Positions 55,398 through 64,000 of a DNA stretch of 64,000 bases are shown one piece after another. Under the pieces are notes generated by a model, which was not told where the DNA came from, searched no databases, and was given only the letters and a program-made list of their open reading frames with translations. Position numbers and translations under genes: made by a program. This stretch comes from Pseudoxanthomonas sp. JBR18 (lineage in GTDB: Bacteria; Pseudomonadota; Gammaproteobacteria; Xanthomonadales; Xanthomonadaceae). Every line of letters starts with the position of its first letter. Within the stretch, counting starts at the first letter, position 1. Location: the NCBI RefSeq assembly GCF_028198165.1, contig NZ_CP116339.1:4223001-4287000 (forward strand), in the 5' to 3' direction.

Positions 55398-55829
55398 GTG
55401 CGATCGGAAAGGGACCTAATGGAACTTCGAGCTCAGCTTCATGATCACCGGCTGAGGACCGATTTGCCACTCCGGCATGGGAAGAAAAGCACCGTTCTCG
55501 CTGTAATCATCGAGCGTCCTGAAGGCACTAAGTTGCCCACAGAGGCGGAACTTCGTCTCGACCACTTCGACCTGCGGCTACAAGATGATCGTCCATCTCA
55601 CTGCGCTCGAGAACACAGACGTACCCGCAGGCACCAAAATATGACGGGTTTGATTCGAGCCTCCGGCTTTGGACATGAGCAAGAATCAGGTACGCAGCGG
55701 ATTAGGAGTGTATCGAGGAGATGAGAAATTTTTGTCCGCGTTGGAGGTCGATGGCGAACTAGTCAAGCTCGTGTTCGTGCAGATGCGTTGTATTGAGGCT
55801 TGCACTAAACGAAACCTAAGGAGGGATCA
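55398..55829 (+). pseudogene. Decayed coding region in several frames
   Basis: Protein-like stretches occur in three plus-strand frames. A frame from 55398 contains AVIIERPEGTKLPTEAELRL and then becomes Arg-rich and implausible. Another frame near 55570-55658 reads YKMIVHLTALENTDVPAGTK before a stop. A third from 55669 contains EKFLSALEVDGELVKLVFVQ. None is complete on its own. The pattern suggests the remains of one or two genes broken by frameshifts. The original function is not recognised. Low GC links it with the neighbouring island genes. Confidence 0.4.
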
Positions 55830-56789
55830 ATGTCATCGTTCCCAGCAAGAGCAGTCGAGATATGGAGGTCATCGCAAGCGGAAGTAATCGCTCCAATATA
55901 TGGAGTTTTCTCCTTCGAAGTCCTCAAAACTTTGATGGTCCCACAGACTTTGCAGTTCCTCGCAGAACGCGCCAGTCGCCCGCGAAGCGGCGTTGGTGAA
56001 ATCTCATCCGCGTTCCTGCGGGGCATGCGCCACTTTGATCAGGGCAGGCCCGCGCTACTATTCTGGAAAGAATTCCGAGATCACAAAGAGTTGTTTTCGT
56101 TCGATTCCGAGGTTCTTTCCGAGGCGATTCGGCAACTTGAAATCCATACTGACATCAACCTCACCTTTGGCCGAGTCACCTACTTGGCCGATATCGGGCG
56201 CGGTCCGGAGTTGCCATTGTGGATACTGTCGAGACTTCCATTCACCAGGGGGATTGCGTTCGAAATCGACGAGCGTGGCGCCACCGAGGCATCACTAGAG
56301 GTCGGCGATTTCGAAATGTCGGATAAGGCCAAGGTGGCGCAACAGCATTACTCTACCGGCATGTCCCTGCTCGCAGGAGAGGACTCAATCTCAGGTCTCG
56401 TTGATGCTGCTTTTATGCAGTTCTATCTTTCAACAGAGGCGATTCTCGAACGTCATGAGAAGGACAAGGCACTTGAAGCGGGCGCTCAGATGTTCGGCGC
56501 CGAGTTCGACGCCAATCTTCAGCTGATCGTGTCTCATGTTTATCTGGCGCGTCACCGTTTCTTTGGTCATGCGCATCCAAAGTACCTTAAGGGGCTTCTG
56601 GACACTGACACGGCGTTTGATATTGCGAAGCAGACTCTTGTAGCTCGATGGTGTGCAAGGCGCCTAATGGAGCTTGAACTAAGACGATCATTGGTCAAGC
56701 GAGAAATGAGGCTATACGCCAGTCCTCAGGAATCGGTAACATTCAATGGAGATGCTATTTCTCTTCAGTCTAACTTCACTCTACCGTGA
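55830..56789 (+). CDS. Unclassified protein with a C-terminal HEPN-like motif
   Basis: This 319-residue protein starts with AAGGAGG five bases upstream, so the start is firm. The C-terminal third resembles a HEPN domain. A helix FMQFYLSTEAILERHEKDKA is followed by ALEAGAQMFG, then YLARHRFFGHAHP, which contains R241 and H247 (R-x5-H), the usual HEPN ribonuclease signature. The last helices contain LVARWCARRLMELELRR. The N-terminal 170 residues form an unrecognised alpha/beta domain, perhaps a sensor. HEPN proteins are common RNA-cleaving toxins in phage defence. Codon usage is AT-rich compared with the genome. HEPN assignment is a pattern match by eye. Confidence 0.6.
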   Translation: MSSFPARAVEIWRSSQAEVIAPIYGVFSFEVLKTLMVPQTLQFLAERASRPRSGVGEISSAFLRGMRHFDQGRPALLFWKEFRDHKELFSFDSEVLSEAIRQLEIHTDINLTFGRVTYLADIGRGPELPLWILSRLPFTRGIAFEIDERGATEASLEVGDFEMSDKAKVAQQHYSTGMSLLAGEDSISGLVDAAFMQFYLSTEAILERHEKDKALEAGAQMFGAEFDANLQLIVSHVYLARHRFFGHAHPKYLKGLLDTDTAFDIAKQTLVARWCARRLMELELRRSLVKREMRLYASPQESVTFNGDAISLQSNFTLP

Positions 56790-57144
56790 TTGCGAGCCGT
56801 CCTCGCGCCCGCGAGGACGGATGTATAAATATTCGGTGAAGATATTAGGAAGATTTGTCGGGGTAGAAAATAGTTCTCTTCCACCCCAAAACGGCCTTTT
56901 GACGTACTAGGTGGCTAGACTCACATCGAGCGCGGCAGCCACCTCCGGATGACAGACGTCTCAACGCGTTGGACGAACGATTCTGCGCAGACCCGGATCA
57001 ACTTTCCGACAGGTGCCAGGCATTCGCGTTGCACCATGAGTTGTTTCAGTCTGAAGGATCGTAGGATCGCGGCGGCGTTGCGTCGACACCGAACCACTGG
57101 CCATCTGCGCCCGATGCAATAAGACGCCGCCAGCTGCGCAGCGC
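56790..57144. other. Low-GC tail of the island without a gene
   Basis: About 350 bp with a terminator-like hairpin (56797-56820) and no confident gene. A 67-codon minus-strand frame (56961-57164) has no family features and looks spurious. Confidence 0.4.
56797..56820. terminator. Hairpin terminator after the HEPN-like gene
   Basis: A perfect 10-bp stem CCGTCCTCGC with loop GCCC lies seven bases after the stop codon, followed by ATGTATAAAT. The weak T content makes termination efficiency uncertain. Confidence 0.6.
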
Positions 57145-57379
57145 CTAATAACGGTCGTCTTCACGCTGATGCCTGACGGCCAGGACAGTCACCGCCGTGC
57201 TGTTTTCGATCCTCGCAAGAACAGATCCGCCGCGCCTTGCGGCGACACCCTCACGTATGGCCTGCACCGCCCGTTCGGCAACCAAGTCATCCCCGCCGCC
57301 TGCTGCAGCCGCCCGTCGTACAAACGCTCCAGATCCTGCTGCGCTTCTTCCGTAAGGCGAATGGTGAATGCCGCCCCGG
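57145..57379 (-). pseudogene. Broken ParE/RelE-family toxin
   Basis: Directly after the antitoxin stop the minus strand encodes AFTIRLTEEAQQDLERLYDG in one frame. It continues in another frame with DDLVAERAVQAIREG and ends NSTAVTVLAVRHQREDDRY then a stop at 57145-57147. The last part is a typical ParE C-terminus. A frameshift occurs near 57300, and the central region is shorter than in complete ParE proteins (about 95-100 residues), suggesting an internal deletion. No clear start codon remains. It is therefore very probably inactive, leaving an orphan antitoxin. Confidence 0.75.
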
Positions 57380-57380
57380 C

Positions 57381-57644
57381 CTATTCCTTTCGTGCGCGAT
57401 CCAACCTCGCTTGCAGTCCGTCCAACACATCCTGCGCATCGATGTAGCGCCCTGTCTGGCGCGCCTGCTCGCGCGAAGCCAGGCCTCTGGCGATGAACTC
57501 GGTCCGGTAACGGCGACGCCGGACCTCATCCCGCAGCGACTGCTCCATCAGGGCGGACAGACTTTCGCCTTTTTGCAGGACCGACTCGGCGGCTTCGCAC
57601 AATTCGGGCTCGACCTGCAGGGACGGCAGCGACGCGGTTTTCAT
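57381..57644 (-). CDS. Antitoxin of a ParDE-like pair (toxin broken)
   Basis: This 87-residue protein starts MKTASLPSLQVEPELCEAAE, with a ribbon-helix-helix-like N-terminus. A helical, charged C-terminal part (EFIARGLASREQARQTGRYI) would wrap the toxin. GAGGTG five to six bases upstream supports the start at 57644. It lies immediately upstream of the ParE remnant. With the toxin inactive it may persist as a regulator or as an anti-addiction protein against related toxins, which is inference. Confidence 0.8.
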   Translation of the reverse strand: MKTASLPSLQVEPELCEAAESVLQKGESLSALMEQSLRDEVRRRRYRTEFIARGLASREQARQTGRYIDAQDVLDGLQARLDRARKE

Positions 57645-57760
57645 GACACACCTCATGCGTTGCAATTGCGATGCATGGTCGCGAGTGATACGGGCGTGTT
57701 CAAGCCCCGCCGGTGAAGTTCGCTGTTCGCGAATAGCGAATTCACTATCGCCCAGAAGCA

Positions 57761-57786
57761 CCAAACCCCGCTTGCGCGGGGCTTGG
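57761..57786 (-). terminator. Intrinsic terminator after purA
   Basis: On the minus strand CCAAGCCCCGC pairs with GCGGGGTTTGG around GCAA (one G-T pair). It lies about 70 bases beyond the purA stop. A GC-rich inverted repeat with CTCCCCCGC/GCGGGAGAG near 57817-57841 precedes it. Confidence 0.65.
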
Positions 57787-57857
57787 TCTCGGCAAGGCGC
57801 TGAAAGGCCCCTCACCCAGCCCTCCCCCGCACGCGGGAGAGGGGGCACAACCTGCAA

Positions 57858-59322
<1,465 letters not shown>

Positions 59323-59461
59323 CGGGAATTATCCGGGTTTTTGGTGACGGGGGCCACCACGGGGATGAACGGGTGGTGGCCGGGGGGCCGCGATCGTGAA
59401 AGGCAGCGGAGCGGTTGGGGCCGGGCCGCAGCGGAGCGAAAGGCAGCGGGAACAAAAGACA

Positions 59462-59536
59462 GCGGAGCTAGCTCCGCACTACAAGGGGGCGGTTTGGGGC
59501 GGGTCGCTAGGGGCAGCGGAGCGAGCTCCGCTCTAC
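59462..59536. repeat. Two inverted REP elements
   Basis: GCGGAGCTAGCTCCGCACTAC (59462-59482 region) and GCGGAGCGAGCTCCGCTCTAC (59516-59536) are single REPs of the symmetrical type, both with the CTAC tail on the plus strand. They do not form a head-to-head doublet here. Confidence 0.8.
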
Positions 59537-59547
59537 ATGGGCGGGGG

Positions 59548-60411
59548 TCAGCGGTCGGACTTGAGGTACTGGAGGAAGGGGTCGTTCTTATCCAGCACCA
59601 CCACCGCGTTGCCATCGGCGAAGGCGTTCCGGTAGGCCTCCAGGCTGCGGTAGAAGGCGTAGAACGCCGGATCGGCGCCGCTGGCCTTGGCATAGACCTG
59701 GGCGGCCTGGGCATCACCTTCGCCCCGCAGGCGCTGGGCATCGCGCTCTGCCTCGGCGGCGATCACCACCTGCTGGCGGTCGGCCTCGGCCTTGATGGTG
59801 CGGGCCTGCTCCTCGCCTTCGGCGCGCAGGGCACTGGCCACCTGCAGGCGCTGGGCGCGCATGCGGTCGTAGACCTCGCCCAGCACCTTGCTGTCCTGCG
59901 GCAGGTCGATCTGCTTGAGGCGGATGTCCACCAGGTGCATGCCCAGGTTCTTGATCGCCGCGTTGATGGCCTCCAGCTGGGTGGCGATGATTTCGCTGCG
60001 ATCGCCGGAGACCAGTTGGGTCAGCGTGCGCGAGTTGATCTCGTTGCGCAGCGAGTTGGTGATGATCGGCGTCAGGCGGGTGTTGGCATTGCGCTGGTCA
60101 CCCCCGGTGGCGCGGTAGTAGGCGCGCACGTCGGAGATGTAACCGACGGCGAAGAAGTCCACCGACACATCCTTCTGCTCGGAGGTGAAGTAGCGCTCCG
60201 GTGCGGTTTCCAGGATCTGGAAGCGCCGGTCGAACACGCGCACGGTTTCCACCACCGGCAATTTGAAGTGCAGTCCTGGCTTGACGTCATCGCGCACCAC
60301 CCGGCCCAGGTTGAGCACCATGGCGGTCTGGTCCTCGCGCACCACGTACACCGAGCCCATCAGCGCCAGCAGGATGGCCACGATCACGGCCACGATCAGG
60401 GAAGTCTTCAT
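59548..60411 (-). CDS. hflC: HflC, SPFH-domain modulator of FtsH
   Basis: This 287-residue membrane protein has one N-terminal transmembrane helix (SLIVAVIVAILLALMGSVYVV), then a periplasmic SPFH/Band-7 domain. The domain runs through GLHFKLPVVETVRVFDRRFQ and a coiled-coil rich in Glu, Ala and Arg (RAEGEEQARTIKAEADRQQ). With HflK it forms a large cage around the FtsH protease and limits degradation of membrane substrates. Its start immediately follows the hflK stop with no gap, indicating coupled translation. Confidence 0.96.
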   Translation of the reverse strand: MKTSLIVAVIVAILLALMGSVYVVREDQTAMVLNLGRVVRDDVKPGLHFKLPVVETVRVFDRRFQILETAPERYFTSEQKDVSVDFFAVGYISDVRAYYRATGGDQRNANTRLTPIITNSLRNEINSRTLTQLVSGDRSEIIATQLEAINAAIKNLGMHLVDIRLKQIDLPQDSKVLGEVYDRMRAQRLQVASALRAEGEEQARTIKAEADRQQVVIAAEAERDAQRLRGEGDAQAAQVYAKASGADPAFYAFYRSLEAYRNAFADGNAVVVLDKNDPFLQYLKSDR

Positions 60412-61566
60412 TCAGCGGCCCTCCGGACGGCCAGTGGGTCGAGGCGGACGCTGGCTATCGCTGGATGAGGACGACGCGCTGCTGCTGCCACCGCTGCTGC
60501 TCCCCGAGCCGTCCGAGGACTGGAGCAAGGTCTCGGGCGACAGGCGCGGCAGGCTGGACGTCGGCGGCAGCGGGCCACCGTTCTGCGCCCCTTGCTGCAT
60601 CGGCACGTAGATCAGCTGGCGACCATCGCCGCCGACGACCTTGCGGTTGTGCGACAGCACGTCTTCCATGGTCTCCAGCCACAGGCGCTTGCGGGTGGTC
60701 TCAGGCGCGCCGGCGTACTGCTGCTGCAGCAGGGTGAAGCGATCGGCATCGCCCTGGGCCTTGGCGATGGCCGCCTCCTTGTAGCCCTCGGCGGCGGTGC
60801 GGGTGCGTGCAGCCTCGCCCCGGGCCTCGGGCACCACGCGCGCCGCGTAGGCCTGGGCCTCGTTGACCAGGCGCTCGCGGCTCTGCTGGGCGCTGTTGAC
60901 GTCGTCGAAGGCGGCCTTGACCTCATCGGGCGGACGCGCGTTGGGCAGGGTCAGGTCGGTGACGGCCATGCCCGAGTGGTAGGCATCCAGCGCGTCTTGC
61001 AGGCGGGCCTTGGCGGCGGCGGCCAGCGGTCCGCGCTTGTTGAGCACGTCTTCCAGGCTGGCCCGGCCAACCTGCTCGCGCACCGCGCTCTGCGCGGCCT
61101 GCTGCAGCACCTGGTCGGCATCCTGCGTGCCGTAGAGGTATTGGCGCGGATCGCTGATGCGGTACTGCACGTTGAAGCTGACGCTGACGATGTTCTCGTC
61201 ACTGGTCAGCACCGGCAAGGTGTTGCTGAAGGTGCCGATGGTGGTGACCTGCACGTTGCGCACGCTTTCGATGGGCCAGGGCCACTTGAAGTTGGGGCCC
61301 GGCTGCATGATGCGGGCGAACTGGCCAAAGCGCAGGACCACGCCGCGCTCCTGCTCGCCGACCAGCTGGAAGCTGCTGAACGCCACGATCAACAGCACCA
61401 CCAGCCCGATCCAGCGCAGCGACCCACCACCACCGGAAAAGAACCCGCGCAGTTGCGAAAGCAGGTTGTCCGCGCCGCCCGGCTTCCAGCCGTTGCGTCC
61501 TCTGCCCGGCCCACGACCGCCGCTACCGTTGTCTCCCGAACCGCTACCAGGGGTGTTCCAGGCCAT
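60412..61566 (-). CDS. hflK: HflK, SPFH-domain modulator of FtsH
   Basis: This 384-residue partner of HflC begins with a Gly-rich cytoplasmic segment (GSGSGDNGSGGRGPGRG), then one transmembrane helix (SLRWIGLVVLLIVAFSSFQLV). The SPFH domain has QERGVVLRFGQFARIMQPG and FKWPWPIESV, and the coiled-coil contains RVVPEARGEAARTRTAAEGY. A C-terminal Ser/Pro-rich tail follows. GGAG six bases before the ATG supports the start. It is the first gene of the hflKC unit. Confidence 0.96.
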   Translation of the reverse strand: MAWNTPGSGSGDNGSGGRGPGRGRNGWKPGGADNLLSQLRGFFSGGGGSLRWIGLVVLLIVAFSSFQLVGEQERGVVLRFGQFARIMQPGPNFKWPWPIESVRNVQVTTIGTFSNTLPVLTSDENIVSVSFNVQYRISDPRQYLYGTQDADQVLQQAAQSAVREQVGRASLEDVLNKRGPLAAAAKARLQDALDAYHSGMAVTDLTLPNARPPDEVKAAFDDVNSAQQSRERLVNEAQAYAARVVPEARGEAARTRTAAEGYKEAAIAKAQGDADRFTLLQQQYAGAPETTRKRLWLETMEDVLSHNRKVVGGDGRQLIYVPMQQGAQNGGPLPPTSSLPRLSPETLLQSSDGSGSSSGGSSSASSSSSDSQRPPRPTGRPEGR

Positions 61567-61819
61567 GCCAACTCCGCTTTGATGGGTGCAAGCGCCCCCG
61601 GGTCACCGGGGCGCAGCGCCGCACGATTCTACAAGGTCGCCGCGGGGATGCCGGCTGACACCCCTGTCATGGCGTCCCGCAGGCCGGCGCACAAGGGGGA
61701 CCATCGGGTGTTGACGGCGCGTCCGGGGCCTGAACCCCAGCGGCTGCCCGACATCGGCAGACCACGCGGGAATGACATGAATGCTGGTACCACTAGAACG
61801 TTTTCAACGGAACGCCCCC

Positions 61820-63619
61820 ATGTCGACCCCGATCGAGGATTACGCAATGCTGGGCGATTGCCGCAGTGCCGCACTGGTCTGCCGCAATGGCTCCATCGAC
61901 TGGCTCTGCCTGCCACGCTTTGATTCCGATGCGGTGTTTGCCGCACTGCTGGGCACGCCAGAACACGGCCGCTGGCTGCTGTGCCCGGACGTGCCATCCC
62001 GAAGTTCGCGCCGCTACCTGGACGGCAGCCTGGTCCTGGAAACGACGTTCGAAACCGAGGAAGGCGCGGTCCGGCTGCAGGACTTCATGGTCGCCAGCCA
62101 CGACGGGCATACCCACAGCCACCTGATCCGCCGCGTGTGTGGCGTGCGTGGCCGGGTGCCGATGAAGACCGAGCTGGTCATGCGCTTCGGGCATGGACGC
62201 ATCGTGCCCTGGGTGACCCAGGACGCCGATGGCCTGCGCGCGGTCGCCGGACCGGACCAGCTGGTGCTGCGCACACCGCTGGAAATGGAAGGCCAGGACA
62301 TGACCTCCACCGCGCAGTTCACGCTGGGCGAAGGCGAATCGACCTGGTTCGTGCTCAGCCACGGGCCTTCACACCTGGAGGCGCCACCGTCGGTGGACCC
62401 CGAAGAAGCCTTGTCCACGACGCTGTCGTTCTGGGAGGAATGGTCAGGCGCCTGCGCGCAGGCCGGGCGCTGGAGCGAGCAGGTCAAGCGCTCGCTGGTG
62501 GTGCTCAAGGGCCTGAGCTATCTGCCCACCGGCGCGATCATCGCGGCGCCCACCGCCTCGTTGCCCGAGCAGATCGGCGGCGAGCGCAACTGGGACTATC
62601 GCTACTGCTGGCTGCGCGACAGCGCCTTCGTCCTGCTGGCGCTGATGAATGCGGGGTTTCGCGAGGAAGCCGGCGCGTTCCGTGACTGGGTCAAGCGCGC
62701 GGTCGCCGGGACGCCGGACCAGTTGCAGGCGCTCTACAGCGTCGATGGCGTGCGCAGGCTGGAAGAATGGTCGGCAGACTGGCTGCCCGGCTACGAGGAT
62801 TCACGCCCGGTCAATTTCGGCAACGCGGCCGCGCGCCAGTTCCAGCTGGACGTCTACGGCGAGCTGATCAGCCTGTTCGAAGTGGCGCGCATGCGGGGCA
62901 TGCCCGCCGGTGATTACGGCAACGAGCTGGAGCGCGCCTTCCTGCTGGAGCTGGAGAAGCGCTGGCACGACCCGGACGAAGGCATCTGGGAGGTGCGCTC
63001 CGGTCGGCGCCATTTCACCCATTCCAAGATGATGGCGTGGCTGGCTTTCCACCTGGCCTCGGACAACGATGAGAGCGGCTTCAGCGATGAAGATCGCGCC
63101 CGCTGGGCCGCGCAGGCCGAGGCGGTGCACGCCGAAATCCTCGAACGCGGCCTGCATCGCGATGGCTACTTCGTGCAGAGCTATGACAGCGAGGAACTCG
63201 ATGCCGCTCTGCTGCTGATGCCGCTGATCGGCTTTCTACCCGGGGACGATCCGCGCCTGATCGCCACGGTGGAGGCCATCCAGGCGCGCCTGACCGTCGA
63301 CGGGCTGGTCCAGCGCTACTCCACCCATGGCAGCGCCGATGGCCTGCCGCCCGGCGAAGGCACCTTCCTGGCCTGCAGCTTCTGGCTGGTGGAGGCGCTG
63401 GTGATGATCGGGCGCCTCGACGAGGCCACCACGCTCTACGACAACCTGCACGGCCTGTGCAACGACGTGGGGCTGCTGGCCGAGGAATACGACCCGCAGA
63501 CCAAACGCATGCTGGGCAACTTCCCGCAGGGCTATTCGCACGTGGCGCTGGTCAACGCGGCCTATCGCCTCAACGACGCAGACAACACCAGGCGCACCAG
63601 CGCAGAGGTACATCCATGA
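61820..63619 (+). CDS. GH15 family glycosidase (glucoamylase/trehalase-like)
   Basis: This 599-residue cytosolic protein has the N-terminal beta-sandwich domain (opening PIEDYAMLGDCRSAALV) and the (alpha/alpha)6 catalytic domain of GH15. Motifs include IGGERNWDYRYCWLRDSAF, where the acid/base region lies, and LAEEYDP, containing the catalytic base Glu. Members with this architecture act as trehalases or glucan glucohydrolases; which applies here is not clear. The start at MSTP (61820) is the family start, although an in-frame ATG lies at 61781. It overlaps zwf by ATGA, coupling glucose release to its oxidation. Confidence 0.93.
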   Translation: MSTPIEDYAMLGDCRSAALVCRNGSIDWLCLPRFDSDAVFAALLGTPEHGRWLLCPDVPSRSSRRYLDGSLVLETTFETEEGAVRLQDFMVASHDGHTHSHLIRRVCGVRGRVPMKTELVMRFGHGRIVPWVTQDADGLRAVAGPDQLVLRTPLEMEGQDMTSTAQFTLGEGESTWFVLSHGPSHLEAPPSVDPEEALSTTLSFWEEWSGACAQAGRWSEQVKRSLVVLKGLSYLPTGAIIAAPTASLPEQIGGERNWDYRYCWLRDSAFVLLALMNAGFREEAGAFRDWVKRAVAGTPDQLQALYSVDGVRRLEEWSADWLPGYEDSRPVNFGNAAARQFQLDVYGELISLFEVARMRGMPAGDYGNELERAFLLELEKRWHDPDEGIWEVRSGRRHFTHSKMMAWLAFHLASDNDESGFSDEDRARWAAQAEAVHAEILERGLHRDGYFVQSYDSEELDAALLLMPLIGFLPGDDPRLIATVEAIQARLTVDGLVQRYSTHGSADGLPPGEGTFLACSFWLVEALVMIGRLDEATTLYDNLHGLCNDVGLLAEEYDPQTKRMLGNFPQGYSHVALVNAAYRLNDADNTRRTSAEVHP

Positions 63620-64000
63620 CCGATACGACTTCCCCCGGCGTGACCGACACCGGCGCACTGGCGCCGCCCTGCGTGCTGGTCCTGTTCGGCGCGCGCGGCG
63701 ATCTGGCGCGACGGCTGGTGATCCCGGCGCTGTACAACCTGCGCCGCGCCGGGCAGCTGGACGAGCACTTCGCAATCCTGGGCTTCGACCATGGCGAGAT
63801 CGGCGAAAGCGCCTGGCGGCGCAACATCGGCAATGCCCTGCGTGCGCAGGCCTCCGCCACCGGCACCGAATTCAGTGCGCCAGGCATCGACGAGGACACC
63901 TGGCGCTGGCTGAGCCGGCGCATGTATTACCAGCGCGGGGACTTCACCTCCGCCGCCGACTATCGCGCGCTCAAGGAGCGACTGGTCGAGCTGGATCGCA
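63616..64000 (+). CDS. zwf: Glucose-6-phosphate 1-dehydrogenase (partial, runs off the window)
   Basis: The first 128 residues are present. The NADP-binding opening is LVLFGARGDLARRLVIPALYNLRR, the G6PDH nucleotide motif with Ala-Arg where Ala-Ser is more common. RRMYYQRGDF follows. The enzyme oxidises glucose-6-phosphate to 6-phosphogluconolactone and makes NADPH for the pentose-phosphate or Entner-Doudoroff route. The ATG lies within the last codons of the GH15 gene. The active-site region is beyond the end of the window. Confidence 0.93.
   Translation, partial: MTDTTSPGVTDTGALAPPCVLVLFGARGDLARRLVIPALYNLRRAGQLDEHFAILGFDHGEIGESAWRRNIGNALRAQASATGTEFSAPGIDEDTWRWLSRRMYYQRGDFTSAADYRALKERLVELDR

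Noticed and set aside
56961..57164. 67-codon minus-strand frame
   Set aside because: Arg/Thr-rich with no family features or clear ribosome binding site. It overlaps the end of the toxin remnant.

Overview
The window is a high-GC chromosomal segment from a gammaproteobacterium of the Xanthomonadaceae/Lysobacteraceae (Stenotrophomonas, Pseudoxanthomonas, Xanthomonas or a close relative). This rests on a xanthomonad-type TonB-dependent receptor next to an XgtA-like alpha-glucosidase, a LexA2-type repressor heading an imuA-imuB-dnaE2 cassette, GTAG-headed REP elements with their RAYT transposase, and many carbohydrate-active enzymes. No rRNA, tRNA, CRISPR array, prophage or insertion sequence was seen. 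The species cannot be fixed from this sequence alone.

Layout. 1-5.1 kb: GH13 alpha-glucosidase and TonB receptor, with matching operator-like sites upstream of both. 5.1-10.3 kb: SnoaL-like protein, Bcr/CflA exporter, and gcvP behind a tandem glycine riboswitch. 10.3-20.5 kb: two cyclic-di-GMP proteins separated by 1.2 kb without a recognisable gene, a large-subunit catalase, a hybrid sensor kinase and a histone-H1-like protein. 20.8-25.5 kb: secreted GH92 mannosidase, a soluble MCP-like protein with a Cache-like domain, and a single-pass membrane protein. 25.6-32.3 kb: SOS mutagenesis operon lexA2-imuA-imuB-dnaE2-alkB, divergent from an AbrB/Doc toxin-antitoxin pair. 33-38.9 kb: small-alarmone-hydrolase-like HD protein, DHA2 exporter, RAYT with REP arrays, and a cNMP-domain flavoprotein overlapping a UBP zinc-finger gene. 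38.9-50 kb: GH30, esterase, APC-like transporter, UvrA2, an NADP-binding protein and an M1 aminopeptidase. 50-57.7 kb: accessory region (below). 57.8-64 kb: purA, hflC and hflK, then GH15 and zwf, which runs off the end.

The most interesting stretch is 51.0-57.7 kb. A DUF429 gene diverges from a MazG-type pyrophosphohydrolase, followed closely by a DUF2075/Schlafen-group-3 helicase carrying an N-terminal PD-(D/E)XK-like motif. Base composition drops in the last ~200 bp of the helicase gene and stays low through a two-TM protein with a nuclease-like fold, gene fragments, and a protein with a HEPN-like R-x5-H motif. A decayed ParE-like toxin beside an intact antitoxin closes the stretch. This is a candidate defence island with an apparent recombination junction. 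The defence role is inference from domains and context.

Two GTAG-REP types are present. Heterodimeric units with a ~115-bp period flank the RAYT and lie near 38.5-38.9 kb. Symmetrical units lie at 46.8, 49.8 and 59.5 kb.
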